Assembly (NCBI GenBank): GCA_014382685.1
Contig: JACNJG010000205.1
Span: 1 to 5,623, forward strand
Direction: 5' to 3'
Source: Candidatus Cloacimonadota bacterium
GTDB lineage: Bacteria; Cloacimonadota; Cloacimonadia; JGIOTU-2
Length of the DNA stretch: 5,623 nucleotides
The number at the start of each line of letters is the position of its first letter. The first letter of the stretch is position 1. The notes beneath the pieces are model-generated. The model was not told where the DNA came from, ran no database searches, and saw nothing but the letters and a program-made list of their open reading frames with translations. Shown piece by piece: positions 1 to 5,309 of the stretch. Made by a program: the position numbers and the translations under genes.

Positions 1-468
1 AGCTGATTATATTTTGGTTGTACCGAGATCTATGACGAGGACTTATTAGAGGATTACTAGTGGCTTAATGAAACGCATCTTTCATCTTTTCGTCTCAAGT
101 CTAATTCTGCCACGAAGACACAAAGCCCAAAGTTCATATTTATAAAACTTTTAATCATTCGGGCATTATATATAATCATTATTTCTTCCTTTACGCCTTA
201 GAGATTTCGTGGCTGTCTCCTATGGTAATTTATATTTATAAGTTGAGGAGTTGTTTTACGCAGTTCCTTTTTTTGTTTCGTTCGCAACCCATTCGGGTTA
301 AAATGCATTACTTCCGAATAATATTTTGACTACGACATGAACGAGTTTGTAAGCTTGAGGACAGCAATGTTAGCCACAACCAGCAAATGATTTGACTCTT
401 GGGTTATCTTTTATTTTCTATGCTTGACTTTGATATAAATGGAAACTTGATAATATTTAAGAAGCTTG
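1..468. other. Intergenic region with repeat debris, no supportable gene
   Basis: No reading frame here has both a convincing start and recognisable protein features. The left part (about 100-215) contains an imperfect inverted repeat with GCCACGAA/TTCGTGGC ends. A small stem, AACCC-ATTC-GGGTT, lies at about 288-301. The segment from about 400 to 468 lies just downstream of the chaperone gene's stop on the minus strand; I see no clear GC-rich hairpin with a T-tract there, so the operon's terminator is not identified. A 36-codon minus-strand frame at 198-308 runs into the repeat and is not called. The first 60 bases match nothing I recognise. Confidence 0.6.
109..213. repeat. Imperfect inverted repeat around an AT-rich core
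   Basis: The left arm at 109-132 begins GCCACGAAGACACAAAG. The reverse complement of the right arm (189-213) begins GCCACGAAATCTCTAAG. The outer 8 bp are identical and the rest matches at roughly two thirds of positions with one indel. Between the arms is about 55 bp of AT-rich sequence with no gene. No transposase or flanking target duplication is visible, so this is better read as degenerate intergenic repeat than as an insertion sequence. Confidence 0.5.
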
Positions 469-939
469 TTACTTTTTGGGCGGTTTTAGTTTGTTTAGTA
501 AATCAATTGTACTTACAATTGGAAATAGAATGTCGCAATACTCATATTTTGAATTTAAAATTGCCAACATACCTCTGGACCCGGAAACGGATAAATTTAA
601 AAATGTGAGCATCAAAATATCTGGGATTCTGTAGCTATTATTATCTCTTTTGATGGATTTATTAAAGTTTTTGATTTTAAATCCATGTAAAGTATCAATA
701 CCAAATAAATCAAATTTCTTTTTATTCTTTTTTAAATAGAATTTTGCACTAAATTTTATTTGTATCAAGCTTTTTTCATCATCTATTTTGAATGAGACAT
801 TATAATCCACTAAAGAGTTGTTAATTTTTTTATTTGGTAATCCCAAATCAGATAAGTCATTTTCAAAATAACTAATTTTTTTTGCTTCATGAATTTTATA
901 GATTATATTTTTGCTTTCTGTTTCATTAATTTTATCCAT
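469..939 (-). CDS. secB: SecB-like chaperone of a toxin-antitoxin-chaperone operon
   Basis: Protein of 156 residues, close to the usual SecB length, with no signal peptide, so cytosolic. The family is recognised from its pattern. A first beta region has alternating hydrophobics (VDYNVSFKI, about 44-52, then IQIKFSAKFYL, about 59-69). An FGIDTLHGFKI segment follows at 79-89. The best marker is the C-terminal block LSVSGSRGMLAI (116-127) followed by LFPIV (138-142) and a DLL helix, which mirrors the SecB 'S-x-x-RG-x-L ... lPI' signature. SecB normally holds unfolded clients for export. When encoded beside a toxin-antitoxin pair it instead binds and stabilises the antitoxin, and I infer that role from the operon position. 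The start has a good ribosome site, AAAGGA at 946-951, 6 nt before the ATG. The gene begins 13 bp after the hicB stop. It is very AT-rich and rich in Lys, Asn and Ile compared with dcp. Sequence divergence from proteobacterial SecB is large, so the family call rests on motif pattern. Confidence 0.8.
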   Translation of the reverse strand: MDKINETESKNIIYKIHEAKKISYFENDLSDLGLPNKKINNSLVDYNVSFKIDDEKSLIQIKFSAKFYLKKNKKKFDLFGIDTLHGFKIKNFNKSIKRDNNSYRIPDILMLTFLNLSVSGSRGMLAILNSKYEYCDILFPIVSTIDLLNKLKPPKK

Positions 940-952
940 ATTGTATCCTTTA

Positions 953-1495
953 CTACGATATTTGATTTGAAGGAAAAACCCATGGTTGAATATTCAAATC
1001 GCTATCTTTTTTTAATAAATTATTTGTTTTTCGCATAGGATCAGCGAACCAATCGTTAGTCTTATTTGAAAATGAAATTCCAGGTGAACTTAAGAAAAAT
1101 TTGTTAAATCCTTTTTCGCTTAACATATTTTTTACAGTGGTATATGAATTGTTCTCTGCTAATGCTGTTACGATATAACTGTTTAAGCTAACGCCTTCTA
1201 TTTTCGCATTTATAGTTAATCTTTTATGCAATGATTTAGGCATACGTAATGAAATTTTCCCACTATAGTTGCATTCTTGCATTGATTCGGGTAAAGGTAT
1301 TGTGTCGACATCTTCTAAAGCTGCTTCAAGCCAACAATTCATTGCATCATCAATCATTTCTAAAGCTTCTTGAATAGTGTCACCTTGAGATATACATCCT
1401 GGTAATTCTTTGATTTTCACAAAGAATACTCCATCATCAGGTGTAATCTCTATTGTGTAAGGAAGATCTTTATAATATTCAACATTCTTCTTCAT
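953..1495 (-). CDS. hicB: HicB-type antitoxin with long C-terminal extension
   Basis: Antitoxin of 180 residues. Residues about 8-70 form the partly degraded RNase-H-like HicB fold, with YTIEITPDDGVFFVKIKELP followed by GCISQGDTIQEALEMIDDAM; this is the part that covers HicA. Residues about 78-115 form a ribbon-helix-helix DNA-binding domain (GKISLRMPKSLHKRLTINAK, then EGVSLNSYIVTALAEN), expected to bind the operator upstream of hicA. HicB proteins usually end shortly after this domain. Here about 65 residues follow (116-180), with many aromatics (F130, F133, F134, F142, W149, F150, W172, F174). I infer that this tail is a chaperone-addiction segment recognised by the SecB-like protein encoded next. 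The start overlaps the end of hicA by 17 bp, and GGAG at 1503-1506 lies 7 nt before the ATG, inside hicA, which implies translational coupling. Confidence 0.9.
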   Translation of the reverse strand: MKKNVEYYKDLPYTIEITPDDGVFFVKIKELPGCISQGDTIQEALEMIDDAMNCWLEAALEDVDTIPLPESMQECNYSGKISLRMPKSLHKRLTINAKIEGVSLNSYIVTALAENNSYTTVKNMLSEKGFNKFFLSSPGISFSNKTNDWFADPMRKTNNLLKKDSDLNIQPWVFPSNQIS

Positions 1496-1739
1496 ACCAC
1501 TTCTCCAATTTAAGGTTACTTATTACGTCTTTTACATATTTTTGTTTTACAGGTTTATGGCTTGGCACAGTTATCGGACAGTGATCTTGTTTCCTAAAAA
1601 TATAATGACTACCACCTTTTTTTGGTTGTTTATCAATATATCCAAATTCATTTAAAATACCTTTCAAGGTTATAAAATCTACATTTTTGGGATTTTGAAA
1701 TAATTTCAATAATCTTTTACACAATGTGCTTTTATTCAT
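1479..1739 (-). CDS. hicA: HicA-type mRNA interferase toxin
   Basis: Small toxin of 86 residues with the double-stranded-RNA-binding-like HicA fold. The hallmark GGSHYIFRK (42-50) contains the expected catalytic histidine, H45. It is followed by the second strand and turn PITVPSHKPVKQKYVKDVI (55-73), where HicA proteins have 'tvP.H..k.l..gtl..Il'. HicA cleaves mRNA and tmRNA and arrests growth until HicB binds it; no residue loss suggests inactivation here. The N-terminus is slightly longer than the common 'kelikllek.GF' start, with an acidic/hydrophobic helix at about 20-34. The ATG lies 12 nt or so below the predicted transcription start, and no strong Shine-Dalgarno site is visible before it, so toxin translation may be weak. 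It is the first gene of the hicA-hicB-secB operon. Confidence 0.92.
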   Translation of the reverse strand: MNKSTLCKRLLKLFQNPKNVDFITLKGILNEFGYIDKQPKKGGSHYIFRKQDHCPITVPSHKPVKQKYVKDVISNLKLEKWYEEEC

Positions 1740-1752
1740 TTTTTATATAGGG

Positions 1753-1783
1753 GACACTTGATACTGTATATGGTATCAGTGTC
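1753..1783. promoter_or_regulatory. Palindromic operator, probable HicB binding site
   Basis: The left arm GACACTTGATAC (1753-1764) and the right arm GTATCAGTGTC (1773-1783) are reverse complements apart from one extra T in the left arm, and are separated by the 8 bp TGTATATG. The palindrome covers the -10 box, the spacer and four bases of the -35 box, so a bound repressor would block RNA polymerase. Ribbon-helix-helix antitoxins typically repress their own operon through such sites; assigning HicB as the binder is inference from context. Confidence 0.7.
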
Positions 1784-1785
1784 AA
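1758..1785 (-). promoter_or_regulatory. Promoter of the hicA-hicB-secB operon
   Basis: Read on the minus strand, a perfect -35 hexamer TTGACA (1780-1785) is followed after 16 bp by TATCAA (1758-1763), a 4-of-6 match to the -10 consensus. Transcription would start near 1751, leaving a leader of about 12 nt before the hicA ATG at 1739. The position directly before the operon and the overlap with a palindrome support it. The -10 is imperfect, and the true sigma-factor consensus of this organism is unknown. Confidence 0.6.
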
Positions 1786-1991
1786 TTTTTTTATTTCTTT
1801 ATAATTTAAATGTAATATTGCACTCTTTTCATAATTAGTTTTTGATGCTATCAATATATTTTTTCTGTACCAAAAGTTTTGATTAACGTTTATATCCTCG
1901 AATATTTGTTGTGTGAACACTACTAATTTTGATGTTATGTGTGACGCACGTATAAATCTTTCTCGTTTCAATCTGCATACAATTTCCCATT

Positions 1992-2046
1992 TTTAGAATT
2001 TTTAGAGATATTTGTTTGAGCAGGATATTTTCGTCAAGAAAAAAAT
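1992..2046. repeat. Direct repeat flanking the ORF6N gene, copy 1
   Basis: This copy matches 2809-2863 without gaps at about 45 of 55 positions; the last 25 bases, AGGATATT-TT-CGTCAAG followed by an A-tract and T, differ at only two positions. Weaker similarity continues past the end after a 2-bp indel (ATGTACAGAAG versus ATGTTCAGGACGG). On the minus strand the repeat carries TTGACG (2032-2037), which resembles a -35 box, but no good -10 follows. It may be a duplicated upstream region or a boundary of an inserted segment. Confidence 0.65.
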
Positions 2047-2083
2047 GTACAGAAGTAAATGAGGAAGGGCAATACAATAATTC

Positions 2084-2785
2084 TTAATAAACTGAACTTA
2101 CTAACTCGGATAAACCTAAACCCCCCAAAAACTTACCACAGAGAACCCAGAGAAAATCTTCTGCTCGTTCTCGGCGTAATGAAATGAAGACGGAAGAGGA
2201 GTATCCGCTAGCTGGCGGAGAATGGAAAATCCCCTGTTTCGGTTTTATTTGTTTGCTTTCTATAGCACTGAATATTTGTTCTAATTTGGAATCTGTTTCT
2301 ATTTGTTTTTGTTCTACCCGTTCTATTCGAGAAAAAATTTGAGCATTTTCAATTAAAAAATGACGCATATTCACGAATGCCTTCATAATTTGAATACTCA
2401 TTTTAACAGCAGTTTCACTTCTGAGAACAGCAGAAAGCATTGCCACGCCTTGTTCTGTGAATGCATAAGGAAGATATCTTCTTCCGCCGTGTTTTGATCT
2501 TGAGCTCGCATTTTGCGATCTCAAGTTTTGAGATTCATTAAAGATCACATTTTGCGATCTTAGAAATTCGAAATCCTCATCGGTCAGTTGAAACATAAAT
2601 TCATTAGGGAATCTTTCAGCATTTCTTTTGACCTGTTCATTCAGTCTTCTTGTTTCAACATTGAATAATTCTGCGATTTCACTATCTATCATTACCTGAA
2701 CACCGCGAATTGTGTATATTTTCTTTTGAATCAGGGAATCATCAATAATGATAATGTTTCCGCTTTTCTTTTTCTCATCATTCAT
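2084..2785 (-). CDS. ORF6N-domain DNA-binding protein, C-terminus replaced
   Basis: Protein of 233 residues. The ORF6N domain spans about 18-110: IIDDSLIQKKIYTIRGVQVM, DSEIAELFNVETRRLNEQVK, ERFPNEFMFQLTDEDFEFL and GGRRYLPYAFTEQGVAML. A helical segment follows with AVLRSETAVKMSIQIMKAFV (119-138) and a probable coiled coil (about 145-178). ORF6N proteins occur in phages and bacterial chromosomes as presumed DNA-binding regulators, and no specific target is known. Family members commonly continue after 'K.KQGIF' with a conserved 'FDGQIFDAY' segment. Here KPKQGIF (181-187) is followed instead by about 46 residues with no family resemblance, encoded by sequence that contains a TCCGC..GCGGA palindrome and a CTCTGGGTTCTCTGTGGT repeat. 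The gene is therefore probably truncated and may be non-functional. Start: AAAAGGA at 2791-2797, 5 nt before the ATG. Divergently oriented from dcp. Confidence 0.85.
   Translation of the reverse strand: MNDEKKKSGNIIIIDDSLIQKKIYTIRGVQVMIDSEIAELFNVETRRLNEQVKRNAERFPNEFMFQLTDEDFEFLRSQNVIFNESQNLRSQNASSRSKHGGRRYLPYAFTEQGVAMLSAVLRSETAVKMSIQIMKAFVNMRHFLIENAQIFSRIERVEQKQIETDSKLEQIFSAIESKQIKPKQGIFHSPPASGYSSSVFISLRRERAEDFLWVLCGKFLGGLGLSELVSSVY
2118..2222. repeat. Repeat-like insertion forming the ORF6N protein's false tail
   Basis: From about 2222 downward on the minus strand, the coding sequence leaves the family pattern. The segment starts with the near-palindrome TCCGCTAGCTGGCGGA (2204-2219, one mismatched pair) and ends with TTACCACAGAGAACCCAGAG as read on the plus strand. 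The latter resembles, in the opposite orientation, CTCTGCGTTCCCTTTGGTGAA at about 2981-3001. The palindrome has a perfect relative at 5564-5579 in clearly non-coding DNA. The boundaries are approximate. Confidence 0.5.
2499..2534. repeat. Overlapping hairpins and a 13-bp direct repeat inside the ORF6N gene
   Basis: CTTGAG-C-TCGCA, loop TTT, TGCGA-T-CTCAAG (2499-2525) can form 11 of 12 pairs. It overlaps a second stem, ATCTCAA-GTT-TTGAGAT (2518-2534). The word CATTTTGCGATCT at 2509-2521 recurs exactly at 2548-2560, 39 bp (13 codons) away, giving LRSQN twice in the protein (75-79 and 88-92). This lies in the variable loop of the ORF6N domain. Confidence 0.65.
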
Positions 2786-2808
2786 TTTTTTCCTTTTCAG
2801 TGTTAAGC

Positions 2809-2863
2809 TATAGTATTTTCAGAGAAATGTGTTTTAATAGGATATTAACGTCAAGAAAAAAAT
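2809..2863. repeat. Direct repeat flanking the ORF6N gene, copy 2
   Basis: Partner of 1992-2046, at a constant offset of 817 bp. It lies 24 bp upstream of the ORF6N start codon and so may include that gene's promoter: on the minus strand TTGACG (2849-2854) is followed by CACATT at 17 bp, a weak -10. The presence of this upstream-type sequence on both sides of the gene is noted under findings. Confidence 0.65.
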
Positions 2864-3110
2864 ATGTTCAGGACGGAGTTTAGTATGAAGGTAATAAAGC
2901 AAACACCGCTCTGAATACCATACCCCGTTTCACGGAACTGTGAGGTCCAGTTCTTAGTTTCTTTTTATTTTATTTCTTCCTCTGCGTTCCCTTTGGTGAA
3001 CATATTCCTAAACCATACACGGGTTAATAGCTAAAGAAAGAATCCTCAAAAATCATAAAACATTTGACACAAAGAATCCTTCTCCGAATTCAAGTAAGGA
3101 ATGATTTATA

Positions 3111-3115
3111 AGGAG
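3111..3115 (+). promoter_or_regulatory. Ribosome binding site that decides the dcp start
   Basis: AGGAG lies 6 nt before the ATG at 3122. An in-frame ATG at 3101 has only an AAGGA directly touching it, with no spacing, so the downstream start is preferred. The N-terminus then begins MNNKEKNPFL, matching where Dcp proteins begin (MN..NPFL). Confidence 0.85.
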
Positions 3116-3121
3116 AAATCT

Positions 3122-5161
3122 ATGAATAATAAAGAGAAAAATCCCTTTCTCAAACCTTTTAAAACTCCATTTGATACAGTTCCATTTGATAAGATAACAA
3201 AAGATGACTTTATGCCTGCAGTGGAAAAGGGGCTTGAAGATGCATGGAAAAATATAGAGAATATCAAGGATAACACCGATGATCCGAATTTTGAAAATAC
3301 TATCCTTGCGTTTGAAACTTCAGGAGAACTTCTCGATAAAGTTACAAATACTTACTTCAACCTGTATAGTGCGGAATCAGATGACGAGTTTAAAGCATTA
3401 GCACAGAAGATCTCACCTATGCTTGCAGAATTTCAGAGCAAGGTTCTGATGGATCCTGAACTTTTTGAAAGAGTTAAAAATATCTATCAAAACCAGGAAG
3501 GTCTGAACGATGAGCAGAAACGGCTGGTTGAGAATTTTTATAAGCAATTCGTGAGAAACGGTGCACTCCTTCCTCCTGACAAGAAAAAGCGACTGAAAGA
3601 GATCAATACTGAGATATCGACTCTTGGTCCAAAATATTCCCAGAATGTGCTGAAAGCGACCAATGCGTTTGAACTTCATATTACTGATGAAGCTGAGCTT
3701 GAAGGGATACCGCAGAATGCCAATGATGCAGCAGCTTTTACCGCAAAGAAAAAAGGAAAAGAGGGCGGATGGCTCTTCACTTTGCAGATCCCAAGCGTGC
3801 TGCCTGTTCTAAAATATGCAAACAATCGTCAATTAAGAGAGACCATCAGCAAAGCTTATCGTACTCGGGCATATAAAGGTGAGTTTGATAATCGGGAGAT
3901 CCTCAAAAAGATCGCTGATCTCAGGCAGGAACGTGCCGAACTTCTCGGGTATAAAACCCATGCTGATTATGTGCTTGAAGAGCGTATGGCAGAAAAACCA
4001 AAAACAGTGGCGGATTTTCTTGAAAGGATTTATTCGATCGCCTATCCTGCTGCAAAAGATGAAGTTCGGGAACTGGCAAAACTCGCTAAGGAATTGGATA
4101 ATATTGATGAGCTCAATTCCTGGGACAGCAGCTATTATGCAGAGAAATTGAAGAAGATCAAATATGATTTTGATGAAGAAGAACTGCGTCCTTATTTCAA
4201 AGTGGAAAATGTTGTTGAAGGTCTGTTCAAAGTAGCTGAAAAACTCTACAATATTACCTTCGCAGAAGTGAAAAATGTACCCGTTTATAACGAAGAAGTG
4301 AAGGTGTATGAGCTCAAAGATAAAGATGGTTCTCATCTGGGACTTCTATATGTTGACCTCTTCCCCCGCGAAACAAAACGCAGCGGCGCATGGATGACCA
4401 ACTTCAAAACACAGGGTTATGAAAATGGAGAGGTTCGCAGACCCCATGTTGGGATTGTTGCAAACCTCACTCCATCCACAGACAAGAATCCCTCTTTGCT
4501 TGAACTTAACGAAGTAAGAACGCTGTTCCATGAATTTGGACACGCACTGCACGGACTGCTTTCCGACTGTACGTATAAAACCCTTGCAAGCCCGAATGTG
4601 TACTGGGATTTCGTCGAACTTCCTTCCCAAATTATGGAAAACTGGGTTATGGAAAAACAAGCACTCGATTTATTTGCCCTGCACTATAAAACAGGTGAGA
4701 AATTACCCGATGAGCTTATTCAAAAAGTGAAGGATGCTGAAAATTTCAATAAAGGAATGTCGAACATTCGTCAGCTTACTTTTGGATTTCTTGATATGGC
4801 ATGGCATGCGCAAGATCCACGAAAAATCGATGATGTGACAGCTTTTGAAGATGAGGTTAATGAAAAAACCCGTTTGTACCCGAAAGTTGATGGGGGAAGT
4901 ATCTCGTGTATTTTCAGTCATATCTTTGCAGGTGGTTATTCTTCAGGATATTATTCATATAAATGGGCTGAAGTGCTCGAGGTAGATTCCTTCCAGCTCT
5001 TTAAAGAAAATGGCATCTTCAACCAGGAAATTGCTGATTCCTTTAGAAAGAACATTCTTGTTAGAGGAAACACGGCTCCCCCGATGGAACTGTATGTAAA
5101 ATTCCGCGGACGCGAGCCCGATCCTGATGCAATGCTGAAAAGAGATGGATTGCTGAAGTAA
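3122..5161 (+). CDS. dcp: Peptidyl-dipeptidase Dcp (M3A zinc metallopeptidase)
   Basis: Cytosolic zinc peptidase of 679 residues, essentially the usual Dcp length, with no signal peptide. Dcp removes dipeptides from the C-terminus of short peptides in the last steps of intracellular protein turnover. The zinc site is complete: HEFGH at 470-474 gives H470, E471 and H474, and the third ligand is E499 in DFVELPSQ. Substrate-binding motifs are also present: SGAWM (421-425), H600 in FSHIFAGG, and GGYSSGYYSY (604-613) with the conserved tyrosines. The N-terminal NPFLKPFKTPFDTVPFDKI and NTILAFETSGELLDKV resemble Dcp more than oligopeptidase A (PrlC), which is the main alternative. The C-terminus, FRGREPDPDAMLKRDGLL, is typical. 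Its composition is nearer balanced GC than the toxin-antitoxin operon. It appears monocistronic, followed at once by a hairpin, and is intact with no frameshift. Confidence 0.95.
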   Translation: MNNKEKNPFLKPFKTPFDTVPFDKITKDDFMPAVEKGLEDAWKNIENIKDNTDDPNFENTILAFETSGELLDKVTNTYFNLYSAESDDEFKALAQKISPMLAEFQSKVLMDPELFERVKNIYQNQEGLNDEQKRLVENFYKQFVRNGALLPPDKKKRLKEINTEISTLGPKYSQNVLKATNAFELHITDEAELEGIPQNANDAAAFTAKKKGKEGGWLFTLQIPSVLPVLKYANNRQLRETISKAYRTRAYKGEFDNREILKKIADLRQERAELLGYKTHADYVLEERMAEKPKTVADFLERIYSIAYPAAKDEVRELAKLAKELDNIDELNSWDSSYYAEKLKKIKYDFDEEELRPYFKVENVVEGLFKVAEKLYNITFAEVKNVPVYNEEVKVYELKDKDGSHLGLLYVDLFPRETKRSGAWMTNFKTQGYENGEVRRPHVGIVANLTPSTDKNPSLLELNEVRTLFHEFGHALHGLLSDCTYKTLASPNVYWDFVELPSQIMENWVMEKQALDLFALHYKTGEKLPDELIQKVKDAENFNKGMSNIRQLTFGFLDMAWHAQDPRKIDDVTAFEDEVNEKTRLYPKVDGGSISCIFSHIFAGGYSSGYYSYKWAEVLEVDSFQLFKENGIFNQEIADSFRKNILVRGNTAPPMELYVKFRGREPDPDAMLKRDGLLK

Positions 5162-5173
5162 AAACCCTTTCCT

Positions 5174-5203
5174 CGTTCCCAAAGCCCTCTTTGGGAATGC
5201 TTT
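5174..5203 (+). terminator. Hairpin after dcp, possible terminator or REP-like palindrome
   Basis: TTCCCAAAG (5176-5184), loop CCCT, CTTTGGGAA (5189-5197) form a perfect 9-bp stem that can extend by a G-T and a C-G pair. It starts 12 bp after the dcp stop. Only three T residues follow, so termination may be weak. The core resembles the dispersed CTCGTTCCCAA...TTGGGAATG palindrome found in many bacterial intergenic regions, so it may be such a repeat used as a terminator. Confidence 0.6.
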
Positions 5204-5309
5204 AAAACTCCTGAACTAGAATTGGCACGAAAAAATAGAAAATGGATTTACTTTACATCTTGAGACAAGTCGAAGAGCGGGTTTTAAGTGTGTTAATAAA
5301 TTTTACTTG

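Larger units (their letters stand above)
1740..2083. other. Spacer between ORF6N gene and hicA operon
   Basis: This 344-bp AT-rich stretch holds the operon promoter and operator (1753-1785) and one copy of a direct repeat (1992-2046). Two minus-strand open frames cross it, ending at 1732 and 1883. The first would need a TTG start and has its 3' end across the promoter and operator; the second would be translated through the direct repeat. Neither resembles a known family, so neither is called as a gene. Confidence 0.6.
2786..3121. other. Divergent spacer between the ORF6N gene and dcp
   Basis: It contains the second direct-repeat copy (2809-2863), a short hairpin GAACTG-7 nt-CAGTTC (2935-2953) followed by a T-rich run, and the repeat-like CTCTGCGTTCCCTTTGGTGAA (about 2981-3001). 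Near dcp there is TTGACA at 3064-3069, a possible -35 box, but the sequence 16-18 bp further on (GAATTCAA) is a poor -10, so the dcp promoter is not assigned with confidence. Confidence 0.5.

Noticed and set aside
198..308. Minus-strand frame of 36 codons starting MHFNPNGLRTKQKKEL
   Set aside because: Very short, its ribosome site (GGAAG) is too close to the ATG, and it ends inside the inverted-repeat arm. Basic composition alone is weak evidence.
340..385. Possible integron attC-like end (GTTAGCC at 369-375) near a toxin-antitoxin operon
   Set aside because: No complementary RYYYAAC partner or inner paired boxes were found upstream, so the attC fold cannot be built.
399..608. Plus-strand frame of 69 codons opposite the 3' end of the SecB-like gene
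   Set aside because: Antisense shadow with no domain and no convincing start; the minus-strand frame carries the SecB signature.
1732..1971. Minus-strand open frame of 79 codons directly upstream of hicA, overlapping its start by 8 bp
   Set aside because: It needs a TTG start, has no recognisable domain, and its 3' end runs through the operon promoter and operator palindrome. The overlap with hicA is suggestive but not enough.
1883..2077. Minus-strand open frame of 64 codons
   Set aside because: It is translated through the direct repeat at 1992-2046, has no family resemblance and overlaps the other doubtful frame.
2935..2960. Hairpin GAACTG-7 nt-CAGTTC followed by a T-rich run, as a plus-strand terminator
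   Set aside because: No plus-strand gene lies upstream of it, the stem is only 6 bp and the loop is large.
3064..3092. dcp promoter with TTGACA at 3064-3069
   Set aside because: No acceptable -10 hexamer occurs at 16-18 bp spacing. One good -35 word in AT-rich DNA is not enough to call a promoter.
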